Source of the DNA: Deltaproteobacteria bacterium
Lineage (GTDB): Bacteria > Desulfobacterota > BSN033 > UBA1163
Direction: 5' to 3'
Length of the DNA: 13,533 nucleotides
Assembly (NCBI GenBank): GCA_016875255.1
Contig: VGRU01000083.1
Coordinates: forward strand, 1 to 13,533
This document shows, in pieces, positions 6,482 to 13,533 of this stretch. Under the pieces are notes generated by a model. It did not search any database. It was not told the DNA's origin and saw only the letters and a program-made list of their open reading frames with translations. Position 1 is the stretch's first letter. Each line of letters begins with the position of its first letter. The translations under genes and the position numbers were made by a program.

Positions 6482-7462
6482 ATGGCACTTGCAATCGAAG
6501 CAGAGGGAATCGTTAAGACCTTCCGGTCTGGATGGTGGCGGAGGAGAGTCAAAGAAGTCCTCAAAGGGATTAATCTACAGGTTGAGGAGGGGGAGATCTT
6601 TGGCATTCTTGGCCCCAATGGTGCAGGAAAGACCACACTCCTCTCCATCCTCTCCACCTTGCTCCTCCCGGACCAGGGGAGCGTCCGGATTCTCGGCATT
6701 GACGGGCTTAAAGATGGGCACCGGATTAGAGAAAGAGTCAATATCTCCAGCGGAAATGCGAACTTCATCTGGAGCCTGTCCGTCATAGAGAACCTCCGGT
6801 TCTATGGAATGCTCTATGGCTTGTCGGGAAAGAGAAGGGAAGCCAAAATAGAATTCTTAATCGATCTCTTTGGCTTGAAGGAACATCTGGAGGTCCCCTT
6901 TGACCGCCTCTCCACTGGGCTGAAACAGAGGCTCTCTCTTGCAAAATCTCTTTTGAATGATCCCTTTCAACTCATTTCAGGTGCCTGGCTGATCGGCATG
7001 GGACGGTCTTTCCTTGTCTTCCTGCTACTTTCCATCTTCGGCGGTATCGCTTTTGGTTTCAATTTTTTTCAATCAGGGGTTATTTCGCTCATTCTATACC
7101 TTCTGGGCCTTTTTATGATTGCTGTCTCGATTGGCATAGGCGTCTGTATCCTTGTCCTTCTCTTCGGCTACAAGGCGGAGGTGGCGGCATGGTCCATCAC
7201 CAGTCTGATGGCTTTGATATGCGGGATATACTACCCCGTCTCCGTACTTCCCTCTCCATTTCCAGATATTGCCCGGGCTATCCCGTTGACCTACTTTCTT
7301 GAATACTTCCGCTCTTTCTATGGATTCGAAAGGGAGATCAACGACGTATTATTCCGGGGATTTGGATTGATCGGGCTTTATCTGATCGTTGAAGCCGTTC
7401 TTTTAAGATGGGTGATCCGTCATGCGAGGAAGAACGGCACATTTATTAAGCTGTCTGAATAG
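6482..7462 (+). CDS. ABC transporter: ATPase N-terminal part fused to ABC-2 permease C-terminal part (probable deletion fusion)
   Basis: A 326-residue chimera. Residues 1-161 are the front of an ABC ATPase, with Walker A GPNGAGKTT at 44-52, the SLSVIENL segment at 98-105, and signature-region LSTGLKQRLSLAKSLLNDP at 143-161. Where Walker B (LLLDEPT), the D-loop and the H-loop should follow, the sequence changes within a residue or two to PFQLISGAWLIGMGRSFL and continues as the C-terminal half of an ABC-2 permease. That half has four hydrophobic stretches (about 174-192, 196-228, 232-260, 288-308) and the hallmark IYYPVSVLPSPF...IPLTYFLEYFRSFYG. The likely origin is an in-frame deletion joining adjacent ATPase and permease genes (junction about 6959-6972), or an assembly join. 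Without Walker B it should not hydrolyse ATP normally. There is no clear Shine-Dalgarno before ATG 6482. Confidence 0.85.
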   Translation: MALAIEAEGIVKTFRSGWWRRRVKEVLKGINLQVEEGEIFGILGPNGAGKTTLLSILSTLLLPDQGSVRILGIDGLKDGHRIRERVNISSGNANFIWSLSVIENLRFYGMLYGLSGKRREAKIEFLIDLFGLKEHLEVPFDRLSTGLKQRLSLAKSLLNDPFQLISGAWLIGMGRSFLVFLLLSIFGGIAFGFNFFQSGVISLILYLLGLFMIAVSIGIGVCILVLLFGYKAEVAAWSITSLMALICGIYYPVSVLPSPFPDIARAIPLTYFLEYFRSFYGFEREINDVLFRGFGLIGLYLIVEAVLLRWVIRHARKNGTFIKLSE

Positions 7463-7491
7463 ATGCTCCTGATTCAATTGGCGTGTGGATA

Positions 7492-7532
7492 AATCTCAAT
7501 TCCGAATTCCGAATTCCGCAATCCGAAATAGA
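7492..7532. repeat. CCGAATT-rich intergenic tract
   Basis: Three copies of TTCCGAA/TTCCG in a row, then CAATCCGAAATAG, lie between two convergent genes. The words resemble the foldback at 85-222 and the tract at 8361-8399. No T-tailed hairpin terminator is visible. Confidence 0.4.
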
Positions 7533-8327
7533 TTACGGGGATTCCCACATCTTTTTCATCTTCTCTTTGCTCATCCTGAGATAGTCCCTGTCTTTGGAGA
7601 AGACTTCAATCGTCATGGTCTCATCATAGGAGGTTTGTTTCAGGGCTTTGATGATTTTTTCGAAATCGATGAAGCCGGCTCCTATGGGAAGGTGATTGTC
7701 CTCCTTGCCGAAGTTGTCGTTGGCGTGGATATGGCCGATGCGGTAACCATAGCGCTGAATAAATTCGATAGCGCTGTTTCTATCGCCCCCAAGGTTTGCA
7801 TGCCCGATGTCGAGCGCAAGGCGGATTTCAGGAAAGGACTCAAAGACATCCTGAAATTCGTGAGGCTGGGTTAGGAAGTTGGCCTGAGGAAACATATTCT
7901 CAATACAGAGAATCATTCCGAGGCTATTTGCCTTTTTCAGGATGGTTTCGATCGACTTTAGGCCGTGTCCCTTGGCCTTATCGATGACGAACTTACCCAT
8001 TCCGGTGATGTAACCCGGGTGAAGGACAACTTTTTCGATTCCCAGCTCAGCGGCGGCTTCAAGGGCCTCCAAATTCTCCTGAAGCGAGGCTTTTCTCAGG
8101 CTGTCGTATAGGTCTGATGTCCAGACAAATGTTGGAAGGTGTCCGGTGATTCCCATCTTATAACGATTGAGCAGATTCAGGATCGATTTTTTTTGAGCAA
8201 GGACCTTCTGGGGAGCCGCTTCGGGCAGGTCCATCGTCAGCTCAACATAATCGAAGCCCAGTTTTCCGATATCCTCGATTTCTTGAAGGACAGGTTTAAC
8301 CGGAAAATTCATTGCGCCATATTTCAT
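7533..8327 (-). CDS. Sugar phosphate isomerase/epimerase-like TIM-barrel protein (AP endonuclease 2 family)
   Basis: A 264-residue single-domain TIM barrel of the xylose-isomerase-like/AP-endonuclease-2 superfamily. Likely metal ligands sit at barrel strand ends: E143 in LCIENM, D173 and H176 in LALDIGHANL, H201 in IGHIHANDN, and E241 in MTIEVF. These are the usual positions for Mn/Zn-dependent sugar isomerases and epimerases and for endonuclease IV relatives. The frame can be extended to a TTG at 8381, but the extra residues come from an intergenic repeat. ATG 8325-8327, preceded by GGAG, begins the normal MKYGAMNFPVKPVLQEI. The substrate cannot be predicted. It is 50 bases downstream of the membrane-protein gene on the same strand and is probably co-transcribed. 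Confidence 0.85.
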   Translation of the reverse strand: MKYGAMNFPVKPVLQEIEDIGKLGFDYVELTMDLPEAAPQKVLAQKKSILNLLNRYKMGITGHLPTFVWTSDLYDSLRKASLQENLEALEAAAELGIEKVVLHPGYITGMGKFVIDKAKGHGLKSIETILKKANSLGMILCIENMFPQANFLTQPHEFQDVFESFPEIRLALDIGHANLGGDRNSAIEFIQRYGYRIGHIHANDNFGKEDNHLPIGAGFIDFEKIIKALKQTSYDETMTIEVFSKDRDYLRMSKEKMKKMWESP

Positions 8328-8377
8328 AGTGACTCCGTCAACAATGAACGATTGACCGTTAACTTTTAACTCCGAAC

Positions 8378-9739
8378 TCAAAACCCCGAACTACGAACTT
8401 TCCTTCGCGCTTCCCTGATCCAGATTTTTAGTTTTGCCTTTTTGGGAATGGGTTGTCCTGCAAAATTCTGTTTTATTTTGACATAAAGCTGTTCCGAATC
8501 TTCAGAAGCGAGAGCAGTGATTGAATGGATTCCCGTTCCTTCCAGAATGCGGAGATTATTCACCCCCAATCCTTTTAACCTGACCAGATGGGCTTTTTCT
8601 ATCCAAGGGATCAGTTCCTCTTTGGGGATGAGAAGCCGAAGAGCGAGTTCATCCCTTTCCTTTTTGATTCGGGTTTTTATAATGAGATCGTCCAGGGTGG
8701 CAATACCGACCCTTGGAAGCTCTTTTTGATATTTGGGGTCGATCCAGTAAGCCTCTTTCAAACGGGTTTCATAGGAGTCGACGGTTTTGAGGTCGATGGC
8801 CTTGAAGATGAGAACCGAGAAGGCAACCATCAGGACAGAGGTTAAAACTGTTGTGAGTCGTCTTGTCTTCTTTTCAGGGTTAGATTGACAGGTGGATTCT
8901 TCCCATCCTCTTCCGAAACGAAACAGAGAGATGGTATTGTACATCACATAAACCTGCACTGCAAAAGGAGGGAATCCCAAAAATCCAAGAAAAGGCATTT
9001 CAAATCCCTTCAACTCCTCAAAGAAAGGGACGGTGTAAATCCACCTTGAACGCGCCCAGAAATTCCAGAACTCCCATAGGAAGCCGCATATCAGCCCGGC
9101 AATGAGAAGAAGAAATATCTTCCCCGGTTTTCCTTCTTCAAGGTCCCTCAAAAGGGATTTCCCCCCAAAGCGATAAAGAAAGGGCTCCAGGAGAAATATA
9201 AATCCCACCCAGATAAGAGGAAAGAAATACTGCGGAATGACAATGGAGGAGACAAGGCACAGCGTGCCAAGTGCGATCAGGGAATGAAGGCTTCCCTGTG
9301 AGATGACCCTTCTTTTATTGTAAGCATTTTTGAACAGGCCGAAGGTTGCCAATAACTCCATCGTTTCGAATATCCCGGGAAGGACAGTGCCGTAAGCAAT
9401 TGCATAACCCAACCATCTTTCAACAGCGGAGTTCGGCAGATTAATGTAGTACCAGTTCTCCAGAGAGAGATTGGCCGCTTCAAAGATCAGCCAGATAAAG
9501 ATTGACCAGGGAATCATGAGAAAGAATTCTTTTCTTCGATTGATGAGAAGGGAGTTGCCTTTCAAACGGTAGATGATTGCATCGATAAAGAGGATGTATG
9601 ACCACCAGGCAAAACAATAAAACCAGCTATAGAACGGTTCCACTTTCCTAAAATGAAGGAATTCAGAGAGGATGAGGATGAGGAATCCAAGAATTCCATA
9701 AATTGGAAGGACTCTCTTCATGGACACATAATTTAGCAT
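8378..9739 (-). CDS. Multi-pass membrane protein with internal duplication and C-terminal DUF4332-like helix-hairpin-helix domain
   Basis: About 453 residues, unknown function. Roughly eight hydrophobic segments occupy residues 10-315, followed by a soluble tail. The membrane part contains two related halves. Residues 45-102 include ILFIDAIIYRLKGNSLL and later FEAANLSLENWYYINLP; residues 177-238 include IFLLEPFLYRFGGKSLL and later WEFWNFWARSRWIYTVP. They share the pattern YR-x-x-G-x-SLL ... E-x-x-N ... W-x-Y. The tail (about 330-425) has GIATLDDLIIKT and LKGLGVNNLRILEGTGIHSITALA, the helix-hairpin-helix pattern of DUF4332-type domains. The start is uncertain: ATG 9737-9739 has AAGGG at 7-base spacing; ATG at 9766 and 9721 are alternatives. 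The last codons and stop lie in a CCGAA-type intergenic tract, so the C-terminus may have been altered. Divergent from the lipoprotein gene. Confidence 0.75.
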   Translation of the reverse strand: MLNYVSMKRVLPIYGILGFLILILSEFLHFRKVEPFYSWFYCFAWWSYILFIDAIIYRLKGNSLLINRRKEFFLMIPWSIFIWLIFEAANLSLENWYYINLPNSAVERWLGYAIAYGTVLPGIFETMELLATFGLFKNAYNKRRVISQGSLHSLIALGTLCLVSSIVIPQYFFPLIWVGFIFLLEPFLYRFGGKSLLRDLEEGKPGKIFLLLIAGLICGFLWEFWNFWARSRWIYTVPFFEELKGFEMPFLGFLGFPPFAVQVYVMYNTISLFRFGRGWEESTCQSNPEKKTRRLTTVLTSVLMVAFSVLIFKAIDLKTVDSYETRLKEAYWIDPKYQKELPRVGIATLDDLIIKTRIKKERDELALRLLIPKEELIPWIEKAHLVRLKGLGVNNLRILEGTGIHSITALASEDSEQLYVKIKQNFAGQPIPKKAKLKIWIREARRKVRSSGF

Positions 9740-9788
9740 ATTCAAGCCCTTGAAACAAACGTTCATAAAAGAACCCAAATGAATCTTA

Positions 9789-9816
9789 TTGACAGGGGAA
9801 GTAAAAAAACTATATT
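9789..9816 (+). promoter_or_regulatory. Promoter of the lipoprotein gene
   Basis: A perfect TTGACA (9789-9794), a 16-base spacer and TATATT (9811-9816). Transcription would start near 9823, only a few bases before ATG 9827. That gives a near-leaderless message, consistent with the absence of a Shine-Dalgarno. Confidence 0.6.
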
Positions 9817-9826
9817 CTTCTCTATC

Positions 9827-10468
9827 ATGAATAGAAAGCCATTTCTTAGACTTATTCTAACCGTCCTCATTCTATGTTTTTTATCTGCGTGCGACCGGCC
9901 CCAGAAATCCGGCATCGATTTTGATCAGATTGATACATCCCGTGATCCCATTCAACGATCCTTCCGATCCAATGAATCCATCCTCATCGAGACAAAAGCC
10001 GGCCAATTCACCCTCACCCCTGTGGCAGAATATCAATTGGCAGGGGTGGTGGTCAGCAAGGAACCCTACTCCTTTGATTGGAATGCTGAGATTTCACCTG
10101 TCGATTTAGCCATTGCCTGGGGGAAACTAACAGAACCCGAAAATGCAAAATATGTTTCTTTCAGTCAAAGAAACCGGTGGTATTTTTACGAATATAAACC
10201 GGAAAGTCCTCTGGACCATTCTTATATCCTCTCCCATTCTTCAAACAATCATATCATTCCGGCAACAGAGAATATCTTCCTGGCCCTCAAGACGGTTAGC
10301 AGGAAGGAGAAGGTCATGTTGGAGGGATTTCTGGTTAATTTGAAGGGGACCTATAAAGGAGGGACGGTCTACTGGAATACAAGTTTGACGCGGAAAGATT
10401 CGGGAGACGGCTCTTGTGAGCTTTTTTATGTAACGAAAGCAAGGGTCGGTTCTGATGTTTATGAGTGA
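9827..10468 (+). CDS. Conserved hypothetical lipoprotein
   Basis: A 213-residue predicted lipoprotein. The N-terminus MNRKPFLRLILTVLILCFLSAC is a lipoprotein signal peptide with lipobox LSAC, so Cys22 should be acylated and the rest exported to the cell envelope. The mature part has no membrane segments. It contains features such as SPVDLAIAWGKLTEP and YVSFSQRNRWYFYEY, then a serine/histidine stretch HSSNNHIIP, and ends near CELFYVTKARVGSDVYE. I do not recognise a named family with a known function. The frame is open to 9779, but only ATG 9827 gives a proper signal peptide and lies downstream of the promoter. The gamma-glutamyltransferase gene begins 27 bases downstream, so the two are probably one operon. 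Confidence 0.8.
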   Translation: MNRKPFLRLILTVLILCFLSACDRPQKSGIDFDQIDTSRDPIQRSFRSNESILIETKAGQFTLTPVAEYQLAGVVVSKEPYSFDWNAEISPVDLAIAWGKLTEPENAKYVSFSQRNRWYFYEYKPESPLDHSYILSHSSNNHIIPATENIFLALKTVSRKEKVMLEGFLVNLKGTYKGGTVYWNTSLTRKDSGDGSCELFYVTKARVGSDVYE

Positions 10469-10495
10469 TGAGAAGACAAGAAAGGAGAAATTGAG

Positions 10496-12121
10496 TTGCA
10501 ATTTACATATACGCAGAAGAGAGAATGGAAGGGTGCGGCAGGGCGTTCGGTGGTGATGGGAACTCATGGGATGGCGGCTGCCAGTCAACCTCTGGCGACC
10601 CTTTCAGGATATAAGATGCTTGGAAAGGGAGGCAACGCCATTGACGCGGCGATTGCCATGGTCAGCACGTTGAGCATTGTGGAGCCGTATAATGTGGGTC
10701 TGGGTGGAGATGCTTTTGCTCTGATCTATTTGGCTAAGGAGAAACGACTGATAGGAATGAATGGAAGCGGCCGGGCTCCTTATGGAGCGACGGTTGAAAA
10801 ATATCGAGAGAGAGGAATGAGTGAAATTCCGGAGCGCGGAATGTTGGCGGTGACCATTCCGGGAGCGCTCCATGGTTGGGCGCAGGCTCTGGAGCGGTAT
10901 GGGACCCTAAAGCTTGCCAGTGTCCTCAGGGAGGCCATCCATTACGCTGAGGACGGGTTTCCTGTGACAGAGGTCATCGCAGGAGAGTGGAAAGAGGCCG
11001 AGAGCCTCCTACGCTCTTCAGAACCGTCATCAAAGGCCTATCTTATCAATGGCAAGGCTCCTTCTCCGGGACAGGTTTTTATCAACAAGGACCTCTCAAA
11101 AGTTTATCAGAGGATTGCGAGGGAGGGCATAAAAGTCTTTTATGAAGGCGACATCTGTGATGCCATCGTCAATACGTCGAACCGCCTCCAGGGACTCTTT
11201 TCCCATCGGGATTTTAAGGATCATACCACATCATGGGTTGAGCCGATTTCAACGGACTACCGGGGTTATACGATTTATGAGCTTCCCCCGAATGGTCAGG
11301 GACTGACAGCGCTTGAGATGCTCAACATCCTTGAAGGATATGATATCGGCCGATTAAAACCCAACAGTCCGGAATATCTTCATTTACTGGTTGAGGCAAA
11401 GAAGGCGGCTTTCGAAGACAGGGACCGATTCATCACCGATCCTGAATTTGGGAAGATTCCAATGGATCGTCTTTTGTCCAAAGACTATGCAAGAAAGGTC
11501 AGGGCTAAGATCAGCCGGGAAGTCGCTGTTCCTCCTTCTTCTTATGTTTTACAAAATAGTGGTTCCGAGACTGTTTATGTGACAGCAGTGGATAAAGACA
11601 GGAATGCCGTTTCATTTATCAGCAGCCTGTTTATGGCCTTTGGGTCGGGTGTTGTCATAGATGGAACGGGGGTCGCTTTGCAAAACAGGGGAAAATCATT
11701 TTCTTTAAACCCTGAACATCGAAACAGGATCGAACCTCACAAACGCCCTATGCACACCATCATCCCGGGAATGGTCTTCAAGGATGGAGAGTTTTTAATG
11801 AGCTTCGGTGTGATGGGCGGCGACATGCAGCCACAGGGCCATGTCCAGTTCCTGGTCAACCTGATTGACTTCGGGATGAATCTGCAGGAAGCCATGGATA
11901 CCCCCAGATTAAGACATATGAAAGGCATGGAGGTTTATCTTGAGGATGGGATTCCGGATGAGACGGCAGTTGCCCTCGCTGGAAAGGGCCATCAGATCAT
12001 AAGAGGGTTTTCCCCAATCAATCAGGTGGGCGGAGGCCAGGCCATCTTTTTAGATCGTGAACAGAATGTCCTTTTGGGAGCCTCCGACCGCCGTAAAGAC
12101 GGCTGTGCGATTGGATATTAA
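10496..12121 (+). CDS. Gamma-glutamyltransferase family protein (signal-less, YwrD-like)
   Basis: A 541-residue Ntn-hydrolase of the gamma-glutamyltranspeptidase family, which self-cleaves into two chains and transfers or hydrolyses gamma-glutamyl groups (e.g. from glutathione). Recognisable parts are the N-terminal ASQPLATLSGYKMLGKGGNAIDAA (29-52), GLGGDAF (68-74), NGSGRAP (89-95) and the central NGQGLTALEMLNIL (266-279). The maturation/catalytic site is SETVYVTAVD, with Thr359 aligned to the nucleophile threonine of the small chain. The C-terminal MGGDMQPQGHVQF (440-452) supplies the oxyanion-type glycines. NGSGRAP replaces the RE-AP substrate-binding segment of classical GGTs, as in YwrD-like homologues, so glutathione may not be the substrate. 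There is no signal peptide, so it is probably cytoplasmic. The TTG start at 10496 is supported by AAGGAG at 10482-10487. Confidence 0.9.
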   Translation: MQFTYTQKREWKGAAGRSVVMGTHGMAAASQPLATLSGYKMLGKGGNAIDAAIAMVSTLSIVEPYNVGLGGDAFALIYLAKEKRLIGMNGSGRAPYGATVEKYRERGMSEIPERGMLAVTIPGALHGWAQALERYGTLKLASVLREAIHYAEDGFPVTEVIAGEWKEAESLLRSSEPSSKAYLINGKAPSPGQVFINKDLSKVYQRIAREGIKVFYEGDICDAIVNTSNRLQGLFSHRDFKDHTTSWVEPISTDYRGYTIYELPPNGQGLTALEMLNILEGYDIGRLKPNSPEYLHLLVEAKKAAFEDRDRFITDPEFGKIPMDRLLSKDYARKVRAKISREVAVPPSSYVLQNSGSETVYVTAVDKDRNAVSFISSLFMAFGSGVVIDGTGVALQNRGKSFSLNPEHRNRIEPHKRPMHTIIPGMVFKDGEFLMSFGVMGGDMQPQGHVQFLVNLIDFGMNLQEAMDTPRLRHMKGMEVYLEDGIPDETAVALAGKGHQIIRGFSPINQVGGGQAIFLDREQNVLLGASDRRKDGCAIGY

Positions 12122-12151
12122 AAGAGAGTAGCCTGTCTTAGCAGGGGAAAC

Positions 12152-12916
12152 TTAAAAATTGACCAATAATCCTTTTCCTCTCAAATATTCCTTAACCTGT
12201 TCAATGCTGAAGATACGATAGTGAAAGACCGATGCCGCTAAGAGAATCTTTGCTCCACCCCGGACAACAGCTTCATAAAAATGCTCAAGCTTCCCAGCTC
12301 CCCCTGAGGCAACCACCGGCAAGTCCACTGCATCTGAAATGGCCTTTGTAAATTCCAGATCATAACCAGCCTGGGTTCCGTCGCCATCCATGCTGGTTGG
12401 AAGGATTACGCCTGCCCCAAGGTCCTGACACTGCTTTGCCCAGACGATGGCATCCTGGCCTACAGGGTTGGTCCCACCCGATACCACCAACTCAAACCCA
12501 GAGGGCATGGCCTTGTTTCTTCTCGCATCAATTGCCACAGTGACCTTTTCTTTGCCGAACCTCTTCGAGGCTTGCCTTACCAGTTCCGGATTCTTCACAG
12601 CAGCGCTGTTCATAGAAAACTTATTGGCTCCAGCTTTCAAAACCAGTTCGATATCTTCCAGGGTAGAAATCCCTCCGCCCACGGTTAAAGGAATGTGAAT
12701 CACGGATGAAACGTTTTTAATCCATTCGAGCCTGGTCTTTCGGTTTTCTACTGTAGCGGCGATATCGAGCATGGCCAACTCATCAACCCCTTCCTTTTCA
12801 TAAAAAGCGGCATTTTCGACCGGATCACCAGCATCTTTGATATCCATAAAGTGGATGCCCTTGACCACCCGGCCCTCTTTCATGTCCAGACACGGCATAA
12901 TTTTTATGATGTCCAT
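12152..12916 (-). CDS. hisF: Imidazole glycerol phosphate synthase cyclase subunit HisF
   Basis: A 254-residue (beta/alpha)8 barrel that makes imidazole glycerol phosphate and AICAR from PRFAR in histidine synthesis, using ammonia from HisH. Catalytic aspartates are both present: D11 in MPCLDMKEGRVVKG and D130 in VTVAIDARR. Phosphate-binding segments LTVGGGIS (78-84), TSMDGDGTQAGYD and VVASGGAGKLEHF are intact, and the length is normal. The variant LPTSMDGDGTQAGYD instead of the common LTSMDRDGTKDGYD, and KFSMNSAAVKNPELV, match what I recall of HisF from some anaerobes. ATG 12914-12916 has AAGGAG five bases upstream. HisH or other his genes are not adjacent in the window. It is convergent with the gamma-glutamyltransferase gene. 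Confidence 0.92.
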   Translation of the reverse strand: MDIIKIMPCLDMKEGRVVKGIHFMDIKDAGDPVENAAFYEKEGVDELAMLDIAATVENRKTRLEWIKNVSSVIHIPLTVGGGISTLEDIELVLKAGANKFSMNSAAVKNPELVRQASKRFGKEKVTVAIDARRNKAMPSGFELVVSGGTNPVGQDAIVWAKQCQDLGAGVILPTSMDGDGTQAGYDLEFTKAISDAVDLPVVASGGAGKLEHFYEAVVRGGAKILLAASVFHYRIFSIEQVKEYLRGKGLLVNF

Positions 12917-12945
12917 CTTATCTCCTTAACATTTTAAAATAATTG

Positions 12946-12965
12946 GAGTTCCATCATGGTAACTC
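12946..12965 (-). promoter_or_regulatory. Small imperfect hairpin/dyad in the hisF leader
   Basis: GAGTT-CCA/TGG-AACTC forms an interrupted dyad upstream of hisF. On the minus strand a TTGACA (12988-12993) and a TATTAT (12967-12972) sit before it with a short 15-base spacer, a possible promoter. A regulatory role is speculative. Confidence 0.3.
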
Positions 12966-13079
12966 AATAATATATCCACGGAGAGGCTGTCAATGTCCAA
13001 CAGGTCATTCATAAAATTGAAAAGAGGAATGAATTGTTGTATCGTTGAATTATCTTCTTGGTAAAACGAGGCTTTATCC

Positions 13080-13533
13080 ATGAAACCTCGGAAACCTTGC
13101 CTCACTTTAAAGTCTTTTCAGGAATTGATCTCCGCTCTCGATCTAACTTCGTTACCTGAAAAGCGCCCTTTCACCCATCGGGCTTCTGAAGAAATACTAT
13201 CTCCCGAAATAGAGGCGGAACTTTTTAGAAAAGAGATGGAAGGGGTAAAACCTGTCCGGAAGAGGGAATGGGTCGGTTCAATACCCAAGGCAGAGCTTTT
13301 AGAGGGTTTTAAAAAAAAGGATGATGTGGAAAGTTTAAAGAAGCTTGAGGACCTCATTCGCTATGGAAAAGGTTTCAATGTAGCTGACACTCCTGAGTAT
13401 ATTGAGGGCACCGGATATCATGTCCATCCTGAGATAGCCAGACGGCTTCACCGGGGAGATTTTTCCATTCAAGCCCATCTCGACCTTCATGGGCTCATCG
13501 TAGAGGAAGCCAAAGAGGTATTTCATCAGTTTA
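13080..13533 (+). CDS. Smr-domain protein (partial, runs off right edge)
   Basis: Open from ATG 13080 to the end of the window (151 complete codons) with no stop. The N-terminal part is charged and unremarkable (KPRKPCLTLKSFQELISALD). From about residue 133 it reads AHLDLHGLIVEEAKEVFHQF, the start of a Smr domain with its DLHG motif (D135-G138), the family associated with MutS2 C-termini and with stand-alone DNA or RNA endonucleases. The layout of a ~130-residue leader followed by Smr matches small YdaL-like stand-alone Smr proteins rather than MutS2. A weak GAGG lies about 8 bases before the ATG. It is divergent from hisF, with a 163-base gap. The rest of the Smr domain lies outside the window. 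Confidence 0.82.
   Translation, partial: MKPRKPCLTLKSFQELISALDLTSLPEKRPFTHRASEEILSPEIEAELFRKEMEGVKPVRKREWVGSIPKAELLEGFKKKDDVESLKKLEDLIRYGKGFNVADTPEYIEGTGYHVHPEIARRLHRGDFSIQAHLDLHGLIVEEAKEVFHQF

Noticed and set aside
12129..12150. Intrinsic terminator between the gamma-glutamyltransferase and hisF genes
   Set aside because: Only a 4-bp CCTG/CAGG stem is visible and no T-run follows on either strand.

Overview
The window looks like chromosomal DNA of an anaerobic, probably Desulfobacterota/deltaproteobacterium-like bacterium. This rests on gene content and style only: a cobalamin-dependent methylmalonyl-CoA mutase fragment, a glutaredoxin-like gene that appears to use selenocysteine, intermediate GC content, and intergenic foldback repeats typical of such environmental genomes. 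No rRNA, tRNA, IS element or CRISPR array was seen.

Left part (1-2,334). The left edge holds the first codons of the cobalamin-binding subunit of methylmalonyl-CoA mutase (minus strand, TTG start). Upstream on the same strand lies a GntR/FCD-family repressor with a near-consensus sigma-70 promoter, so the repressor probably controls the mutase/propionate genes that continue off the window. Then come an 8-bp-periodic repeat patch and a DUF434-type protein. Divergent from that is a short glutaredoxin-like gene interrupted by one in-frame TGA exactly where the first active-site cysteine belongs. A hairpin fitting the bacterial SECIS rules follows it, so this is most likely a UxxC selenoprotein.

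Middle (2,335-7,462). A ~120-bp imperfect palindrome separates the selenoprotein from a convergent UvrA-family gene. Beyond uvrA come a double-hairpin repeat, a mostly non-coding stretch with an orphan promoter, and a BrnT/BrnA toxin-antitoxin operon whose promoter carries a tandem 17-bp repeat. Next is an ABC transporter gene that looks like an in-frame deletion fusion: the front of an ATPase (no Walker B) joined to the back of an ABC-2 permease.

Right part (7,463-13,533). A minus-strand pair encodes a multi-pass membrane protein (internally duplicated, with a DUF4332-like helix-hairpin-helix tail) followed by a xylose-isomerase-like TIM-barrel protein. Divergent from them, a lipoprotein and a signal-less gamma-glutamyltransferase homologue form a plus-strand pair. 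HisF lies convergent to these on the minus strand, without a HisH neighbour. A partial Smr-domain gene runs off the right edge.

The strongest candidates for follow-up are the TGA-containing glutaredoxin with its hairpin, the ABC ATPase-permease fusion, and the duplicated membrane protein. The gene blocks look like housekeeping or catabolic units separated by foldback repeats rather than one integrated new system.
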